Part shown: one piece after another, positions 42,541-55,222 of the stretch
Numbering within the stretch: position 1 is the first letter of the stretch
Layout of the letters: every line of letters starts with the position of its first letter
NCBI GenBank assembly: GCA_033239125.1
Contig: BSWB01000004.1
Location: 139,326,426 to 139,390,425 of the forward strand
Direction of reading: 5' to 3'
Source: Fagopyrum homotropicum
Lineage: Eukaryota; Streptophyta; Magnoliopsida; Caryophyllales; Polygonaceae
DNA: 64,000 nucleotides
Position numbers and translations under genes: made by a program
The notes under the pieces: generated by a model
The model's database searches: none
What the model was told of the DNA's origin: nothing
The model's input: only the letters and a program-made list of their open reading frames with translations

Positions 42541-42935
42541 GAGGTATCACATCTCCGTTCAAAAGATCACAACTTATAACAATCTATAACCTCAAGTATA
42601 AACATGGAGGAATCATCACTCTAGGAAACAGGGCCATAACGCTACCCACAGGCGTAGAGGAATCACGTCTCTCGCCATACCACATCACAAGGCATAGAGG
42701 AAGCACATCTCTAGCCAAAACATATCACATGCATAGAGGAAATACGTCTCTAGCCAACCCATAAACATATATATCGCATGGAGGAATCACATCTCCACTG
42801 AGCTATGTCCATCAAGGTAGCATGGAGGAAAGAACCATCTCCAGCTGAATCCTAATCCCACTCAAATAGCATGGAGGAAAGAACCATCTCCAGCTATAAA
42901 TATAATCATAACGTGGAGGAAGTAATCATCTCCAG
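42541..42935. repeat. Minisatellite in the E5 3' untranslated region
   Basis: GCATGGAGGAATCACATCTCC-like units recur at about 42540, 42604, 42650, 42693, 42732, 42779, 42831, 42870 and 42911, spaced about 40-60 bases. Variants are GGAGGAAAGAACCATCTCC and AGAGGAAGCACATCTC. Tandem repeats in this region are known from several plant LTR elements. Confidence 0.75.
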
Positions 42936-43797
42936 CTATAGCATACATCACGCTAGCACATCAAGATCTACTAAGATCGTAAATCACATCACAACTAGCA
43001 TGAAATAACACATCAAGGCATATAAGCACATAAGCACAACATTCATCAAGATAGCACTAAGATCTACTCGTGCTCCCACAAATGGGTCTGTCCCAACATA
43101 TACTCTAGATAGTTCCTCAGGATACTATCCTCAGTCTCTCACATAGCCTCTTCAAGCCTTCATCTTGACCATCATATCCTCAATATGGGAATGTCTTTCG
43201 AATGCAAGCGTTTCATATCTCATTCCAAGAATGTAATCGAATGCTCAATAAAAGTGTGGTTGGACTCAACCACCAAATCATCGTAACTCACAAGGTGTCT
43301 CGAGTCTGGTATATACTTCCTCAGTTGAGACATAAGAAACACTGGGTGGATATCCTCTAATCTCAGAGGCAAAGCTAAACATCATGCTGCCTTCTCCGTA
43401 CTGGTCGATCTCAAATAAACCATCATATTGGAAACTCAGTTCCCTTTCCATATTAACACGTCTAACGTCTCGCAGCTGAGATACTTACAGCCGGACATGA
43501 ACTTTCGCTTGAACTTTAGAGGTTAACGCCTCTTGTCTACATATAATATCTGGTGAATCTGTACATCCAGCATTCTTCCTTCAATCAACGTTACTTGAAC
43601 TATAAAATCCTGAATCTGGTCTGGTGTTATTCCACTATTACTGTTAGATCACTTCTAGCATAAGGATATACGACATCTATGTCTATATATATTGCCTCAT
43701 AGGGCCATCCCAGAAAGATGCACGTCCTTCATTGTTATATAATAAACTCATTAATGGAAGGTAATATAACCATCCACATTCCCATTCAACTTACAAC

Positions 43798-44049
43798 TTA
43801 TAATAGATCTTTAAGATCTAGATGATCCTCTCTAACTGAGCATCTGTCAGGGGGTGAAGTGTAGTCATGAGGTACATACTCGTCCCCAAAGCAGTCTGAA
43901 TCTGCTGCCCAAAATCTCAAAGTAAAAGCATCCATCTCGATCAGAATGATCGTTCTCGGTATACCATGGAGTCTCACTATTTGTCTAGTGTACTCCTTAG
44001 CCAATTCATTCACTAGCCACGTCCTTCTGATGAAATGTACCGGTTTCAT
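43798..44049 (-). pseudogene. E5 integrase fragment
   Basis: The minus-strand reading NELAKEYTRQIVRLHGIPRT matches the E1 integrase core (RLAEEFTRHIVRLHGVPRT). The following SDRDGRF equivalent is broken (LIEMDAFTLRFW). Neighbouring sequence is too decayed to extend. Confidence 0.8.
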
Positions 44050-44479
44050 TAATTTGTTACCAACAATCCAGATAACATCAATCTTCTACTGGGTCACAAT
44101 CCCATAACAAAGTCCATGGATCTGTCCTCCCAAATTCTACTACTGCACTAGTAGTGGGTGGGGCTTATCTCTAGATCGGAAATACTCTATCTGGACCTGC
44201 TGACAGGTCACATACTATATCACAAATTTGGTAATATCGGCTTCATACAATATAATTGTCTCATCTCGAGGTCCATCTTACTCGTACCTGAATGTACTGA
44301 ATAAGGCGTACAGTGGGTATACCGTAATATTCTGTCTCCATCTGCATTAGTAGGTACACAAAAGTGGTCATGACTCTTCATCAACCCATCTACTCCCATG
44401 GAGAACTATGGTGCCTCAACGAGACATTCTTTCTCTAAACCTTGTCAAGGCCGGGCAGGTCTCCTACTTTTGTTGGACC

Positions 44480-45300
44480 TCATCCAACAGACCAGGTAGA
44501 ACCTTTGAGGTATAACTAGGTATCCTCATCAAGGAACTGATTGTCCAATTCTAGCCAAGCTAGATCTCTCTGAAGCTGAGGTTGAACTATCAGTCTCACA
44601 ATCATCTTCTCTTGGAGCGTCTTTCCATTCAAGTTATTGGCGACAATATTCAACTTCTCTGAATGATATGGAATCTTCAAGTCAAAGTCTTGACCAACTT
44701 AAGCTCTTAACACTGGCGGTTATTCAACCCCTTTTGCATAAAATATACTTCAGATTTCTATAATCTATAGAAATATGACATGAAGATCACACCGGTACGG
44801 TCTTCTCAAAAGACTCGCAAATGAATACGTAATCATATAAAATCCTTCCTCAAAGCATTGGTAGCAATCGGCTGAGCCGAGAAAACTACGTATTCCTTAA
44901 TGTTCATCAGTATCTCCCATATTACAACATACTTAATTCTAGCCAGGTCAACCATGATCCCACTGGCGGAGACAACATGGCCTAAAAAGGCTACCGCTGG
45001 CACCTCAACTTACACTTAGAAAGCGTAGAATACAACCCTCTATCTCTCGAAATCTGCAGAACGGTCCTCAAACGATCGGTCTACTATTCTCTGCTATGAG
45101 AGTATACCGACATGTCATCAATGAAGTCCACCGCCAACTAATCAAGAAAGTCGATGAAGATACTGCTCATCAACTCCATAAAAACTACTAAAACATTCGT
45201 CAACCCAAATGACATCACTACAAACTCGCAGTGTCCATAACGGGTATGGGATGCTATCTCATACACATGTTGCTCTCTCATTCATGACTAGGGATATCTT
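44480..45300 (-). pseudogene. E5 reverse transcriptase/RNase H remnants
   Basis: On the minus strand EVPAVAFLGHVV (about 44960-45000) matches the reverse transcriptase end of E1 (SEVAFLGHVVT). A stretch near 44680-44760 reads SLKYIL and continues as a frameshifted counterpart of the E1 RNase H tail (IPYHSEKLNIVANNLN versus ILYHPGKANVVADALS). Stops and shifts are frequent. Confidence 0.75.
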
Positions 45301-46256
45301 GAGCACAAAGGAATCATGAAAACACAATTGCTTTTTGAAGCTAATTATCAGGTCGTCAATACGGAACATGGAACCTACTAGGGTAAACCTGTTTCAGTCA
45401 ACTTTTCAAGTTAATAGTACAATATCTCAACAAGCACTGTATAGTGTGGCTTTCCCATTCAATCTTGTATCATACTTCAACTTGATAACAATGTCCACAC
45501 TCCGCTGAGGTGACAACTAGACGGTTCACTAACACGTCTATAAACTCATAAACAGCTAGAATACCTTCCAATATTGGACTATCTCGCTCCTTCATGGTAT
45601 AACACTAGAAGGCGTCACATCCCTGTGCTATCAGCTCGCTGCTCGTACATTCCTGATGACAAACCCGTCTCTTCAAAGGTCTTAACCTCAGAAGGCCTCT
45701 ATTTAACTCAACTCAGTAAAGACTATAATAGTCTTACTATTAAAAGCTAACACCACATGATATCTATTCATCCAAACCATACACATAATGACTTCCTCAT
45801 GCACCTACAACATGACAAAGAAGTCTACAACCATACACGGGTATCTCAGACCCAAAAAGATAATCCTGTAAAAGAAAATCCACCTTCTACTATATACCAA
45901 AATTCAACCATTAACGCATGCATCGAAAGACATAACGTGCATAACACTCTCAACAAGCAAAACTCTACCAGGTAAACCATTAACGAGAATGGTACCTATA
46001 ACAGCTAACACTCGTAGCTCCTCTACATATCATCACTCAATGTCAGATCCATGCTCCTCAGGTATCACTAAGGTCATTACTATAGCCTCCACTTCCACTA
46101 TTTCTGCACCGGAAAGAGGAAGGTCTTGTTGGGAAGAAACACCACCGTGCTGACAAAAAGGGCTAGATGGCCTAACTCACCACAAGTGAAACAAGCTATC
46201 AGTGCCAAATGGCACACAGAACGCAAATGATCTGGATAGCCACAACTGAAACATAA
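45300..46256 (-). pseudogene. E5 interior, decayed, no readable domain
   Basis: By position this should hold early reverse transcriptase and protease. I could not read a convincing protease active site. It is non-coding now. Confidence 0.5.
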
Positions 46257-46462
46257 TCATCCCATCCTTGCAACCTGTGCAACTGAAGGGTAACTCGACC
46301 TTCGTCGTCCATCTGGAATGATCTCACTCTTGAAGGGAACCTGTAAAGACAATGCCTTTCCCTGTCGACAAAACTTCTCTCTATGCCCTGCTTTACCACA
46401 CGTAAAGCATATGATGGGCGTCTTTGGGCACACAACTCGCCAGTGTCCCAACTTCCACGCAA
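46257..46462 (-). pseudogene. E5 gag zinc-knuckle fragment
   Basis: The minus-strand reading has CFTCGKAGHREKFC, a CCHC knuckle matching E8 (CFTCGKPGHRATFC). A preceding partial knuckle reads GHWRVVCPK. It lies between the primer site and the polymerase remnants, as expected for gag. Confidence 0.85.
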
Positions 46463-47122
46463 TTAAAACATTGTAGTTCCTTACCAGTCATCTTCATGGC
46501 CAAAGGATCACTAGATGTCCTGATATCGGACTTGGTTCACCATTCATCATCTTGGCTTCTCCACTAACTAATTCAGTCTATTGCTTCTTTCCGGATCCAT
46601 AAGCTTCAGTTGATCTCGCAATTGTTGGTAAATCCGGTGTGGATCTACCCGCTATCACCGCTTCATATACTTGTTACATATATTCTTGAAACTCGGATCT
46701 ACTCATGGAGACACGATCAGCCTCTTCAAACTCGTTCTCTGTCATATGCGAAGCAACAACGGAAACTGGTCCCTAACTTATCACCACTGGAGGAAGAGGG
46801 GGTGTACCCCTACCTCATCCCACTACAGATACTACTCTAGTCTGAGTCATTTGTAGGATATACACACCTAATCTTATAAGGCTATATATATGCCATAGGT
46901 ATCGATATGTATATAATACATCCACATAATCCATAGTACACACAGATATATATACATATCTACGCTGCAGAGATCCATGGCAGAGGTGACGACTTCTCGT
47001 ACATTCTATCCCAAAACCACACTTAAAACCAAAACCTTTGAAAACGTCAGATCCCATATGGGCTCTGTTTATTTTACCTATCAAACCTCATTGCAAGTAA
47101 CAAGTGCCATTGTTGTCAACCT

Positions 47123-47136
47123 GGGTTCTGATACCA
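47123..47136 (-). other. E5 primer binding site (initiator tRNA-Met type)
   Basis: The minus strand reads TGGTATCAGAACCC close to the 5' LTR at 47141. The first ten bases fit the initiator tRNA-Met complement. Confidence 0.85.
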
Positions 47137-47140
47137 ACTC

Positions 47141-49412
47141 TGTAACACCCCAAATCCACGGGACTCGGATGTCACATTGGGCTAGGATCTCACAATGGAT
47201 CCTGACCCTAGCTTGACAACAAGTTCACTGGACCTTACAACATGACACTGACAGATAAAAAACAAATGCATAAAACAGTATAAATTGTACGACCTAAATT
47301 AAACAACAACATAGCCGAGTATATAAATCGACATCCTCACATAGGAGGTACAAAAGATCATCCTCACGCAGGAGGGGAAACACAAAAACCCCAAACCAAC
47401 CACCTAATGTACGAGAGTCCTCGGCCTGTCACCCTGCCAGATCACTCAGCAGTGCCTAACCTGTAGGGCATCTACAACATGGTAATAACCATTAGCTATC
47501 CATACACATATATAGAGTAATGCATAAGCACAATCACACATAGGGAAAGATAAACATATCAGCATGCTTTCACTCATTTACCCATTTATTCATCTCAATA
47601 TAATGGTCATTCACTCAAATCGTATAGATATAATATATATGAAACTAGGTGACACGAGGACCGATACATCCTCGCCTCTGAGCCTGCTAGCCAGCCGTAC
47701 TAGTATCGGTCACACAATCCGTGTACCCTATGGGAGTGGATTGCGCCCTTCCTGTAAACCGGTCTGGCCTGACATCAGAGAACCTCCCAGACTCCACGGC
47801 GGGATGAAAGGGAAAGGTTATCACAGCCACGCAGTGGGGCAATTAATAAAACATAGGTCGGTAAATACGACATCACATGCTATCATAGCAAACATATAAG
47901 GCACACACCACTCATACAAACACCCCATATAAGGATGGTAGCTAAGTAAGTCCTACGGACTTACCTCAACCTTCTACAAACTCAACCACGATCACCTCTA
48001 CACTGGAGGGACAACACGGCCTATAAACAAGGCATAAAGAGATATATCAACCTCTATTCATCAAAGGGGTCACACCTAGACCCAAAGGGATCCATAAGGA
48101 TCATACTTAATCTATGAGCCTCACAACCAACTAAACCTCAATATCTCAGCATAACTCACAATTCCTCAAATCTCAAGGTAGTATCTAATAACATTCCTCA
48201 ATCTCAATTTTAATCCTAATTTAATTAATTAACCTTTAATTAATTAATTAGATTTCGCTAGAATAACGTTTTGCCCGCAGGCAATTTCTAAACCCCCTGT
48301 CATCAGATTTCAACAAACAAACTATCCATAATCACCAGAATAATATAATAAGCATAATGGAAATTCCAATTATCCATTTTAACCAACTCAAGGTCAATTT
48401 ATACTAACCCGCAATACGGAAAACAAATAAATTCATAACTTATTCGTTACTAACCAGATATACGAACCGGAAGAAGATCTAGACTCCTAGCGATACGGAG
48501 AGTAAGAGTGCGGTATAAAACCTTACGTTTGATGACTTGCGGTAGTCCGTCGGCGTTCCGATAGCGGTAAACGGAAGCTTTACCAAAAATCTAACAAACG
48601 GAAATTAGATTTGTACCACGATGTAGAGGACAAGATAAGGGACTCGTTGGTATAAACGGATTTGAAGTTGGATCGAAGACGATTGAGTTGTGGGAGGTTA
48701 AAGATTCGATCTATACGTTCGCTTACTCTCTCATTTCTCCGTTTGTAACTTTTGCAATTGATTTGCAAATGAAGATCCACCGTCTTCAATTCTTCTTTTA
48801 ACTTATATACTTTAATGTATATATAATATATTATAAGTGAATTGAAATGGAAGAGTACTCAGCAAGCCGCCCTTCTCACTTGTTTATCTGTACATTTTAT
48901 ATATATAAATATTATATAATAATATATAATATTATATAATCCTTATTCACATTATTTAATTGAAATGCGGGTATATTTTCTGATCTCCAAAATTTACCAA
49001 ATTGGAATATAAAATTCGGAATATTATCGGGATAATTAATCCATAATTATTTCGTAAAATGGGCATTTCTAAGCCGCATTTCTTAACCGCTAAGAATCAG
49101 AATAGCGACTCTTTTGGCCGTTTTGTCTTTCCATGTTATTTCATATCTAGGACATATCCGATGTCCTGATCATTTCTCTCAACTGCATTTTTATTAATTG
49201 GAGCTCCCAAATGCTCCAAATAACACCGGAGGGTAAAAATAATTACCCGGTGGAAAAAGTAAAAATTTCCCCAAACGTCCAAAATTACGCGAGGAACATA
49301 ACGGTGGGACTCATACTCATCACTAGCGAAATCTTCGCGAGTTATATGTCAATTACTATCAACGATTAAGATAATCAACATTAGTTAGAATTCGAAAATC
49401 CTAGCTATTACA
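47141..49412 (-). repeat. E5 5' LTR
   Basis: The 2272-bp partner of 40169-42441. It starts TGTAACACCCC, where the other copy has TGTAAAACCCC, and ends CTATTACA before GACTT. Confidence 0.9.
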
Positions 49413-49495
49413 GACTTGAACCAAAACGTTCATCTCTAGACGCATCTTGGGGAAGCTCGTGAATCGGGATGTCGCACCTTAGCGGCTGGCTGGAA

Positions 49496-50370
49496 CTACC
49501 CCAACTGAATAGGCACCACCTCCGTCGAGTTCATAAAGTAAAGTTGCTGCTCTCCTTCAAACAAAGCAAAACTCTTTGGGACGGCCTTGACTATGAGGTG
49601 CTTGACAGGATCACCTTGAAGTGGATTTCTATTAGGCTTTGTCAAACCGAAGGAATCTACAACAGCTGGCCAGCCCGGGGGTCTACCATCTTCACCAACT
49701 TTGAACACAAAATACAAAGTTCAGTTGATTTGCCTCATTGCCTGTATCAAAACTTAGTTTAGAAGAACATACCGGAACTTGTGCCAACACCGGAACCCTA
49801 TAATATATATTGCAAATAAGCATCATGAGTTGCCTGCTTCTTTTATTTGGGCAAAACGATGCATGACTGATGTTAGACTTGAATTCTCACAACAACACGT
49901 GGTGGAGGAGCAACAATTTGTGACTGCTGATACTTCAAGATGGTCTAGTCGAACACATAATCAAATTGAAACCTTGGAAAGTAAATTTAAATTTACAAAA
50001 TTTAAAACTTCAAAAGAATACAAAATAAAATAAAAAAAAAGATACTAACACAACATTGAGAAATGAAAATCAAGAAGTGAAAACATGACTAACCTTCACG
50101 AATGAAAAGGTCACGGAAGATTCTTTTCAAGTAAGCAGAATCCGGTTTAGCATCAAACCTCAAAGAATGACAATAATGGAAGTAAAACGCAATTTCCGTG
50201 GGATAACCTCAACAAAGAGCTGAGAAAAAATACTTGCTCATAAGTTTGCTTCATTATGAGTAGTTGAGTGCTGAAAGTAGACATACAAAAACTTTTACCT
50301 TAATAGAGGTTTGAACCTTCTTTTCACTGATCTTGTCATACTTCTGTTTTTTGTTTCCAGCTTTCAGTCC
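49496..50370 (-). pseudogene. Casein kinase I fragment, left palindrome arm
   Basis: The same gene pieces as in the right arm are read on the minus strand, from the GLKAG exon near 50360 to the VGEDGRPPGWPA exon near 49690. Beyond the palindrome the frame continues as 49496-49717 and ends VPIQLG, as in copy A. It has the same TAG in place of the Trp codon. Confidence 0.8.
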
Positions 50371-51325
50371 CTGCCAGGGAAGACTAAACAAGAGGCATAC
50401 TTAAAAACTAACTAAAGCTTGCTGCTGATACTAGAATTTCAATCCCTTCATATGTGGGCTCCTAATATCAGCAGGCTTTAGTTAGTTTTTAAGTATGTCT
50501 CTTGTTTAGTCTTTCCTGGCAGGGACTGAAAGCTGGAAACAAAAAACAGAAGTATGACAAGATCAGTGAAAAGAAGGTTCAAACCTTTATTGACGTAAAA
50601 GTTTATGTATGTCTGCTTTCAGCACTCAAATACTCATGATGAAGCAAACTTATGAGCAAGTATTTTTCTCAGGCTTTTTGTTGAGGTTATCCGATGGAAT
50701 TTGCGTCTTACTTCCATTATTGTCGTTCTTTGCGGTTTGATGCTAAACCGGATTATGCTTACTTGAAAAGAATCTTCCGTGACCTTTTCATTCGTGAAGG
50801 TTAGTCATGTTTTCACTTCATGATTTTCATTTCTCAATGTTGTGTTTGTATCTTCTTTTTTTTTATTTTTATTTTGTATTCTTTTGAAGTTTTAAAGTCT
50901 ATAAATTTAAATTTAGTTTACAGGGTTTCAGTTTGATTATGTGTTCGACTAGACCATCTTGAAGTATCAGCAGTCACAAATTGTTGCTCCTCCACCACGT
51001 GTTGTTGTGAGAATTCAAGTCTAACATCAGTCATGCATCGTTTTGCTTAAATAAAAGAAGCAGGCAACTCATGATGGTTATTTGCAATATATATTGTAGG
51101 GTTCCGGTGTTGGCACAAGTTCCGGTATGTTCTTCTAAACTAAGTTTTGATACAGGCAATGAGGCAAATCAACTGAACTTTGTATTTTGTGTTCAAAGTT
51201 GGTGAAGATGGTAGACCCCCGGGCTGGCCAGCTGCAGTAGGTTCCTCCCGAAGGAGGATAAATTATACAAGTTTGACAAAGCCTAGTAGAAATCCAGTTC
51301 CAAGTGATTTTGTCAAGCACCACTT
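49597..51325. repeat. Large palindrome made of casein kinase I fragments
   Basis: The left arm (about 49597-50430) is the reverse complement of the right arm (about 50466-51325), with a ~35-base spacer. Matching landmarks include GCAGGGACTGAAAGCTGG and the GTGGTGGAGGAGC/GCTCCTCCACCAC pair. Arms keep the exon-intron structure of the captured gene. A transcript through it could fold into a long hairpin RNA. Small indels and substitutions show it is not brand new. Confidence 0.9.
50517..51315 (+). pseudogene. Casein kinase I fragment, right palindrome arm
   Basis: Readable exons are: 50517-50594 (WQGLKAGNKKQKYDKISEKK), 50673-50799 (MEFASYFHYCRSLRFDAKPD, then FRDLFIREG), 50924-51010 (FQFDYVFD, stop, TILKYQQSQ), 51099-51124 (GSGVGTSSG) and about 51199-51315 (VGEDGRPPGWPAAVGSSRRR). 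An intron at 50800-50923 has GT...CAG ends. The order and wording match the end of the kinase domain and the start of the tail of plant casein kinase I-like proteins. The exon at 50673 has a stop where the family has Lys, and Trp is TAG in the third. No catalytic part is present. Confidence 0.88.
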
Positions 51326-52260
51326 AAGAAAGATAAGATATAACATCCTAACTAGAGAATGCCCATCGCTTAGCTCAATACTAAACCAAAGTCATTTTTG
51401 CTTTTCCAACACTTAAAATCAGAACAAGATTTCCAACAACTAGACAACAAATGAATTCAAGCACAACAAACAGACATGTTCTTTAAAGAATTGGCTAATA
51501 TTTGGCCACAAATGCGAGCATATTTGGCCACTTGAGAATCCAGCCTGCCTATCAATACTTCTAGACAAATTTCCATTGTTAATTCAAGAATTGGTTAATA
51601 TTTTGTGACTCTGACTCACAAACATGGGACGATGTGAAAAAATGGGAAAGAATCAGAAATAGTAGAGAAATTGACCTACTTATCCTCCTCGTTCGTCTGA
51701 ATATTTGTTCCTGAAAATATATATAGCAAGAACATCGTATCTAACCAAAATGACTAATGAAAAGGAAAACCCTAAAATTGAAATCGGAAATAAAACAAAC
51801 CAAGATAGATCTCCCCAAAGGATCCACTGCCGATCTTGCGGCCAAGCCGAAACTTATGAGCAATTAGGGCTTCCATCTGAATCCAGAAAAAAACCCAAAT
51901 CTGACCCCTCGAATTACGAACACACTCAAGAGACAATTGAAATTACACCTTGGTTCAAATCGACATAGAATCAAGAAACGGGGAGGAATTGAAGAGGATC
52001 TTCCACAGCCCAACACCGACAACAACCGTTTCCCGTCAGCCTGTATAAAAGAATTGGAGATCAAGAAAGGGATGGGTCCTCCGTTGTCGCCTATTGTTTA
52101 TACAAACTTCTTAGTGGCCTTCGTTGTGGAGACAGGTAAAGGTGGTGGTTGGTGTTGGGTGGTGAAGATGGATGAGAGAGAGGCCAAAGCCGATACACAC
52201 AAGAAGGAGAGTAGATCAAAGTTGAAACTATCTCTCCCAGGGCTGTAGCGCTCTCTCTGC
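51326..52260. other. Copy B, stretch resembling a gene 5' region (minus strand)
   Basis: On the minus strand, CT-rich sequence such as CTCTCCTTCTTGTGTGT and CCTCTCTCTCATCC, then 52064-51864, looks like a plant 5' untranslated leader. It could be the 5' end of the same or another captured gene. No protein family is recognised in the short frames at 51705-51968 (+) or 51864-52064 (-). Confidence 0.3.
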
Positions 52261-53970
52261 TCCTCCGCGCTCCACAGGCAAACCGTTTCCCTTCTTTCTC
52301 CTGGTCTCGAATCTCGATTTCATTCCATAACTTTTGTTTTTATAACTATCCCGCACAAGAATCTTTATATATTTGATTTGTTCCGAATAAGATTTCAAAA
52401 ATAGATTTAATTTTATCAAAGATTGTGTTACAAAATTTAAAAGATTGCGTACAAAAAAATAAAATTATCACGATTTCAAAAATAATAAAAGGTTCACAAA
52501 AATTGCGTTATATAATTTAAATCTGATTTTTTATAACTAATTTTCACACAATCTTTTAAATCTGATTTTTTTAAATTGACTTTTACGCAATCTTTTAAAA
52601 ACAGATTTTACCGATTTTTAATTCTGATTTTTTAAATTTCTTGTCACGATTCAGAATTTTATTTTTTATTGTTTTAAACATTTTTAGTAATTGTAACCGA
52701 AATATAACTTTTTTGATTTCTTTTTACAAAATTTAAAAAACTAGTTTCTTAGAATATAAAATTCATCAAATTATTTTTTTTTAAAAGCATAACAAATCAA
52801 AATTTGTAACAACCGAATATTCTTTGTTAGGAAAAGAATTGTAATCGAATTTTGTTTCTATAAAAACCAGAAAATAAAAATACAAAATAGATTTATTATG
52901 AGTTTTTTTAAAACCCACTGATCAAAATCGAAAACAATTTTTTAGTAAAATAAACACTTTTTTATTTTACGATTCAAAAATATATTTTCTTAAAAACATT
53001 TTTAGTAACAGTAATAATAACCAAAAATAGTATATTTTTAAAAAGAAATCAAAATTGGTATCAATCGAATCTTATTTGTTAGAAAAATAATCGTAATAGA
53101 TTTTTTTATAAAAAACCGAAAAATAAATAAAGAACGGATTTAACATTTTTTAAAAGAAGCACTTTTTCTGAAAACGTTTTTGTTGTCACGATTCAAAAAA
53201 AATAAATAAATCTTTTTAGTAACAATAACCGAAATATCTGAATTTTTTTAAAAAAACGAAACTTAATAAAAAAAAATTTGTTATAAAAAAAAAAAGAGAA
53301 ACCCGATCTTAAAAAAATCAAATTTGTAGTTGAAATAAGTGTTCTAAATCATGCAAAAATATCATTCAAATTAGCATTTATATTGTAGAATCTTATCTTT
53401 TGTGAAAATAGTTGTAACAAAATCGAACTTGAATAAACACCGAAATATTTAAAATCTAGACAAAAAAAATATAATTTGCAGTTGATTTAAATGTTAAAAA
53501 AATCTTAAGAGAAATATTGAAATAAAAATAATAAAATCTTTTAAAGATACAAAAGATATGAGCTTTACAGTAGACATGAAATTCATGGTTGAGATTAAAA
53601 ACAATTTAAAAAACAAAAGTGGTTTGCTAGTGGCTACCAACAACATAGGCTATTTAGGTTAATTGAAGATGAAAGATTTGAAATTTTTTTATGAAAATGA
53701 AATATTAGAATAAAAAAAACGGATAAAAAAATAGATGGATTATTTGCAAGCTATTAAAACCCTTGTCCTTGCAACTTGCTGAAACACCAGTTCTTGAAAA
53801 CAAATCACGGAATGAATAAACGCTATCAAAACCAATGGAACGATTGACAATCAATATAAAAAAAGAAGGAATGATAGTAAGAGGATGAGAACATAGGAAA
53901 TAACCTGAAAATTCAAACGAATCAAATAAAACGTACACGAGATATGATCAATATTGATCGTCAAAAACTG
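52261..53970. other. Copy B, AT-rich stretch absent from copy A
   Basis: Runs of A and T dominate, with recurring AAATCTGATTTTT, AACCGAAATAT and ATTCAAAAATA patterns. I see no gene. Copy A lacks everything from about 50030 to 53970. Confidence 0.6.
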
Positions 53971-53994
53971 AATGAATGATTGATGGGATATTAT

Positions 53995-54470
53995 CTACAT
54001 ATATAGTGTGAGAAATAAAACGTACAGGAGAAGTTTAGGGTTTATGGTCATCCAACGTAAATCGTGGAATTAGTATATATTTTTAGATTTTGTAAATTTT
54101 GATAATTATTATTTAATAAAACGTACAAGAGAAGTTTGTGGTGAGTTAACTAACTAGTTTTGTTTTTATTGGATTAGTTAAAAAAATATTTATTTTAGTA
54201 AGAAAAGATTTATTATGGAATACTATTATTTGATAAAACGTAGAGAGAAGTTTATGGTCAGCTAACTAATTATTGTTAATTATATTAGATTAGTTAAAAA
54301 AAAAATTTGTTTTAGATTTTATTTTAGTAAGAAAAGATTTATTATGGAATATTATTATTTGATAAAACATATAGGAGAAGCTTATGGTCATGTAACTAAT
54401 TATTGTTAATTATATTAGATTAGTTAAAAAAAATATTTGTTTTAGATTTTGTTTTAGTGAAAATAGATTT
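53995..54470. repeat. Degenerate tandem repeat in copy B
   Basis: This matches the copy A array at 731-1190 unit for unit, with ATAAAACGTA starts near 54017, 54117, 54234 and a variant near 54363. Confidence 0.7.
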
Positions 54471-55222
54471 ATTTGCTTAATTCGTGATTTAGTAAAACAT
54501 TTAATCCGAGAAAAATTGTGGGGCGAGTATATTGATAATATACGTTGAATATTAATTTATCAAATAATATGTATAATTTGTGTATATATATAAGTCATAA
54601 CATGTAATGATGTTATAATAGATCAATTTAAGTAGTCGTTAAATTGTTGAAAAAAATATAAAATAATTGTATAATAAAAGAAATATATGAACATCGTGGA
54701 CGAATTTTGAATAAGTTTATAATTAGGTTAAAAGAATGAAAATATTGAATCTCAAAAAATATAAAATAAGTTTATAATTAGATAAGCTACAGCCTAGATA
54801 TGTATATTTTAGTTGAGATTCAATAAAATTAAACTCAAAAGGTAGTTCTAATAGTTCTTCCAAATGCTAACTTAGAATGAAAATATTGAATCTCACACTC
54901 AACTATTCATGTGCATCCTTGGTAAAAAGTTTCGATTTAGATTCATGCAACCCATCTAAATAAACTACCCTTACTTTCGTACTCTGCGTAATCTAACTTT
55001 CACATTACCCCAACAAAAAATACAATTGTCCACTTTACGATTAATATTTGAGGTCCTAAAACTTAACTACTTGAATCTAGACAAATACAAACTTTTAAAA
55101 AGTAGCATATAATTGTAAATATAAAGTCGCGATAGTTTGTAAAGGACGATATAAATTAGAAAAAAGGGTCATAACCGAAAATATAAATATGGATCGAACT
55201 TCAAAATAACAATTCATCGAAG

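Larger units (their letters stand above)
40169..49412 (-). mobile_element. E5: decayed Tekay/Del-type LTR retrotransposon
   Basis: LTRs 40169-42441 and 47141-49412 are flanked by GACTC (40164-40168) and GACTT (49413-49417), a duplication with one change. Copy A (76-81) gives the empty site. The primer site is on the right (TGGTATCAGAACCC, minus strand), so the element runs right to left. Its 4.7-kb interior is short and full of stops. Remnants of gag zinc knuckle, reverse transcriptase, RNase H and integrase occur in the expected order. LTR differences are few (about ten noticed in the first 850 bases), so the interior was probably already defective when it inserted and was copied by another element's enzymes. 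Confidence 0.9.

Noticed and set aside
52261..53970. Possible matrix-attachment or origin region
   Set aside because: The stretch is AT-rich, but I see no specific motif beyond base composition, so no function is claimed.
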